A DNA stretch of 15,888 bases from JBEKEX01 sp050013615 (GTDB lineage Bacteria; Chloroflexota; Anaerolineae; Anaerolineales; Anaerolineaceae), in the NCBI GenBank assembly GCA_050013615.1, contig JBEKEX010000067.1, forward strand, positions 1 through 15,888, read 5' to 3'. Under the pieces are notes generated by a model. The model was not told the origin of the DNA. It searched no databases and saw only the letters and a list, made by a program, of their open reading frames with translations. Every line of letters starts with the position of its first letter. The stretch's first letter is position 1. This document shows positions 14,431 to 15,888 of this stretch, in pieces. A program made the translations under genes and the position numbers.

Positions 14431-15060
14431 TTACTGCTTGCGGACCTCTTTGATCATCACCAGGCCATTCTTGCCGCCCGGGATGGAGCCACGCACACCC
14501 AGGATGTTGCGTTCGCTGTCCACCAACTCGACTTTCAAGTTCTGCGCACTGACACGGTCATTGCCCATATGACCGGGACCCCGCGAGCCTTTATAAACAC
14601 GACCAGGGGTCGTATTGGAGCTGCGGGAACCAGGCGCACGAGTCCGGTCAGATTGACCATGAGTTTTCGGACCGCCGCGGAAGTGGTAGCGCTTGACGCC
14701 ACCCGCAAATCCCTTGCCTTTGCTGATCCCGACCACATCAACGCGTTCACCCACTGCGAAAAGGGATACATCCACCTTATCGCCTTCTTTTACTTGTGGT
14801 TCTTTTGCTCGGAATTCGCGCAAAAAGCGTAGGGGAGGCAAATCATTGCGTTTGAGATGCCCTAACTGACCGCCTGTCAAACGCTTTGGCTTGGCTTCGA
14901 CGAAACCCAGTTGCACTGCTGAATAACCATCTCTGGTTTCAGAACGCACCTGGGTAACGTAACAAGGCCCAGCTTCAATGAGCGTCACCGGAATTGCCGC
15001 ACCGGCCTCATCGAAAATCTGGGTCATGCCGATTTTCTTTCCAATCAGCCCTTTAAACAT
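14431..15060 (-). CDS. rplC: 50S ribosomal protein L3
   Basis: L3 helps set up the peptidyl-transferase centre. The 209-residue product starts MFKGLIGKKIGMTQIFDEAG. The central extension GGPKTHGQSDRTRAPGS is at residues 129-145, with TPGRVYKGSRGPGHMG at 151-166, and there is a conserved basic C-terminus. AAGGAG lies about 9 bases before the ATG at 15060. It is the first gene after a 387-base gap with a candidate promoter and a structured leader, so rpsJ is separated from the rest of the S10 cluster. Confidence 0.98.
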   Translation of the reverse strand: MFKGLIGKKIGMTQIFDEAGAAIPVTLIEAGPCYVTQVRSETRDGYSAVQLGFVEAKPKRLTGGQLGHLKRNDLPPLRFLREFRAKEPQVKEGDKVDVSLFAVGERVDVVGISKGKGFAGGVKRYHFRGGPKTHGQSDRTRAPGSRSSNTTPGRVYKGSRGPGHMGNDRVSAQNLKVELVDSERNILGVRGSIPGGKNGLVMIKEVRKQ

Positions 15061-15137
15061 CTCGGTTTTCTCCTTGCGTTTTTATTGTTGAGACTGTCAG
15101 CCTGGGCTGGGCTGCATCATCTCTTGGCGGAGCAGTC

Positions 15138-15201
15138 AGATGGCTTACGGCGACTCAGCAGATTTTTGAGGTCCACCTGCACGCCATCTCTTGCACCGTA
15201 A
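15138..15201 (-). promoter_or_regulatory. Interleaved complementary stems in the rplC leader
   Basis: On the transcribed strand TTACGGTG (15194-15201) can pair with CGCCGTAA (15145-15152): eight pairs, one of them G-U. AGATGGC (15183-15189) can pair with GCCATCT (15138-15144): seven pairs. The two pairings interleave, so they form either a pseudoknot or two alternative folds. The zero-base junction between the 3' strands makes a simple pseudoknot geometrically tight. A regulatory role for this rplC leader is inferred. Confidence 0.4.
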
Positions 15202-15203
15202 CA

Positions 15204-15225
15204 GTTTTGGGTGCTTACCCAAAAC
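15204..15225 (-). promoter_or_regulatory. Nine-pair hairpin at the predicted 5' end of the rplC transcript
   Basis: GTTTTGGGT and ACCCAAAAC are perfect complements around a 4-base AAGC loop (minus strand). No U-run follows, so it is not an intrinsic terminator. It lies just where transcription from the candidate promoter at 15232-15260 would begin, so it could protect the mRNA 5' end or be a binding site. The stem is seen directly; the role is inference. Confidence 0.55.
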
Positions 15226-15231
15226 CGAATG

Positions 15232-15260
15232 ATTCTACCACAAAACTTTTCTTTTGCCAG
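15232..15260 (-). promoter_or_regulatory. Candidate sigma-70-type promoter for rplC
   Basis: On the minus strand TAGAAT (15232-15237; 5 of 6 to TATAAT) is preceded by a 17-base spacer and CTGGCA (15255-15260; 4 of 6 to TTGACA). A TG pair stands a few bases upstream of the -10 box. Initiation would fall near 15225, giving a leader of about 165 bases before rplC. No experimental data are available. Confidence 0.45.
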
Positions 15261-15264
15261 GGTT

Positions 15265-15355
15265 GTTAGACAAACTCGTTTCGCTAACTGCGGCATCTTG
15301 CTTTAAAAAAGCCTATAGGTTAGCAAAACCACTTTGCTCATCTTTCAAGCAAAGT
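15265..15355 (-). promoter_or_regulatory. Chain of five mutually complementary segments (attenuator-like)
   Basis: In transcription order: a = ACTTTGCT (15348-15355), b = AGCAAAGT (15331-15338), c = GTTTTGCTAAC (15319-15329), d = GTTAGCGAAAC (15278-15288), e = GTTTGTCTAAC (15265-15275). Possible stems are a:b (8 pairs), c:d (11 pairs with one G-U), b:c (6 pairs), and a partial d:e whose 2-base spacing allows only the outer pairs. Thus a:b plus c:d excludes b:c plus d:e, as in attenuators. A T6 run (minus strand) lies between c and d. Function is inferred from pattern only. Confidence 0.4.
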
Positions 15356-15380
15356 ATCTCACCCCGACCTCGTTTTTGAA

Positions 15381-15435
15381 CATATTGCCTTTTTAGAGGC
15401 AGTCCTTTACAACTGCCTCATTTTAGGCGAATATG
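15381..15435 (-). terminator. Imperfect inverted repeat just after rpsJ; possible terminator or processing hairpin
   Basis: The outer arms CATATT-C-GCC and GGC-AATATG (nine pairs, one bulge) enclose a 6-by-6 A-rich internal loop. The inner stem is GAGGCAG/CTGCCTC (15396-15402 with 15413-15419) with a 10-base loop. It begins 12 bases after the rpsJ stop. The usual U-run is missing on the transcribed strand (TAAAAAGG follows the inner stem), so rho-independent termination is uncertain. An RNase-processing or 3'-end stability role fits as well. Confidence 0.45.
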
Positions 15436-15447
15436 GCAAAACCAGAT

Positions 15448-15756
15448 CTAGATCTTGATCTCGATATCCACGCCTGCAGGCAGGTTCAGCCGCATGAGCA
15501 TATCAATGGTTTTCGAGTCTGGATCCAGCACATCGATCAAGCGGTTATGAGTACGGATCTCAAAATGTTCTTGAGAATCCTTATCAATGAACGCGCCTCG
15601 ATTGACGGTGAATTTCTCGATGCGGGTTGGTAATGGAACCGGCCCAACCACATGTGCGCCACTGCGTTCAGCCGTCTCTACGATCCGTTTGGCTGATTGA
15701 TCAAGAACACGATGATCGTATGCTTTCAAACGAATGCGAATCTTTTGCTTTGCCAT
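15448..15756 (-). CDS. rpsJ: 30S ribosomal protein S10
   Basis: S10 sits in the 30S head and, as NusE, is part of transcription antitermination complexes. The 102-residue product starts MAKQKIRIRLKAYDHRVLDQ and contains the family block VGPVPLPTRIEKFTVNRGAF. It ends LPAGVDIEIKI. AAGGAA lies just before the ATG at 15756, 12 bases after the tuf stop. Here rpsJ groups with tuf (str-type arrangement) and is separated from rplC by 387 bases with its own signals. Confidence 0.98.
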   Translation of the reverse strand: MAKQKIRIRLKAYDHRVLDQSAKRIVETAERSGAHVVGPVPLPTRIEKFTVNRGAFIDKDSQEHFEIRTHNRLIDVLDPDSKTIDMLMRLNLPAGVDIEIKI

Positions 15757-15768
15757 TGTTCCTTCTGC

Positions 15769-15888
15769 TTAGTCCAGAATCTTGGTAATATTGCCAGCGC
15801 CGACGGTCAACCCGCCTTCGCGAATAGCAAATGTGGACCCCGTCTCCAACGCCACCGGCACGATCAACTCCACTTCCATGTTCACGTT
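15769..15888 (-). CDS. tuf: Elongation factor Tu, C-terminal 39 residues (starts outside window)
   Basis: EF-Tu delivers aminoacyl-tRNA to the ribosome as a GTP complex. The visible end reads NVNMEVELIVPVALETGSTF followed by AIREGGLTVGAGNITKILD and a TAA at 15769-15771, the strongly conserved domain-3 end of the family. The rest lies outside the window. The 12-base gap to rpsJ suggests one transcript. Confidence 0.97.
   Translation of the reverse strand, partial: NVNMEVELIVPVALETGSTFAIREGGLTVGAGNITKILD

Larger units (their letters stand above)
15061..15447 (-). other. 387-base gap between rpsJ and rplC (structured, no gene)
   Basis: No open frame of any family is visible on either strand. 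Read in the direction of transcription it holds an imperfect inverted repeat (15381-15435), a run of mutually complementary segments (15265-15355), a candidate promoter (15232-15260), a 9-pair hairpin (15204-15225) and a structured stretch before rplC (15061-15201). This is by far the longest intergenic interval in the window. Confidence 0.85.

Noticed and set aside
14092..14832. A 246-codon open frame on the plus strand over rplD and rplC
   Set aside because: It overlaps two certain ribosomal-protein genes in antisense and has no recognisable domain or ribosome site.
15291..15330. T6 run (minus strand, 15304-15310 region) as a rho-independent terminator
   Set aside because: The nearest strong stem (b:c) is about 11 bases upstream of the run and the local GCTTTTTTAAAGC hairpin is too weak; no canonical terminator geometry.
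15443..15475. Short GATC-rich repeats near the end of rpsJ
   Set aside because: They are the codons for the conserved DIEIKI end of S10 plus the stop region; no arrangement beyond that.
1..15888. Mobile elements, CRISPR arrays, tRNA or rRNA genes, defence systems
   Set aside because: No repeats with regular spacing, transposase-like frames, cloverleaf sequences or foreign gene blocks were seen; gene order is the conserved housekeeping one throughout.

Overview
This window is a bacterial ribosomal-protein supercluster. All 32 genes that can be supported lie on the minus strand, so transcription runs from high to low coordinates. In that direction the order is: end of tuf, rpsJ, a 387-base gap, rplC-rplD-rplW-rplB-rpsS-rplV-rpsC-rplP-rpmC-rpsQ (S10 operon core), rplN-rplX-rplE-rpsN-rpsH-rplF-rplR-rpsE-rpmD-rplO-secY (spc operon), adk-map, rpmJ-rpsM-rpsK-rpsD-rpoA-rplQ (alpha operon), and the start of truA. 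Gene order is the conserved bacterial one. The start of tuf and the end of truA lie outside the window.

Base composition is balanced. S14, S4 and L36 are zinc-binding forms, and L24 carries two CxxC pairs. Together with the sequence style of RpoA, L3 and SecY this suggests a Chloroflexota (Anaerolineae-like) bacterium. That assignment is from family memory and is only moderately secure. I see no mobile element, CRISPR array, tRNA or rRNA.

The genes are tightly packed. Several are coupled by 1-8 base overlaps (rplW/rplB, rplP/rpmC, rpmC/rpsQ, rpsE/rpmD, rpmD/rplO), and most have a clear AGGAG-type ribosome site. They supply 27 ribosomal proteins, the RNA polymerase alpha subunit, the SecY translocon channel, the N-terminal methionine excision enzyme, adenylate kinase, EF-Tu and a tRNA pseudouridine synthase.

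The points worth attention are not in the ribosomal genes themselves. (1) adk has an out-of-frame deletion of about 23 bases, so its last 34 family-like residues are readable only in another frame. (2) The rpsJ-rplC gap holds a hairpin behind rpsJ, a chain of five mutually complementary segments, a candidate promoter whose predicted transcript begins with a 9-bp hairpin, and a structured leader for rplC. (3) A GC-rich structured element fills the unusually long rpsM-rpsK gap. (4) A consensus TATAAT sits over the map stop codon as a likely alpha-operon promoter. (5) infA is missing from its common place between map and rpmJ. I do not see a new multi-gene system here; the best candidates for novelty are cis-regulatory RNA elements.
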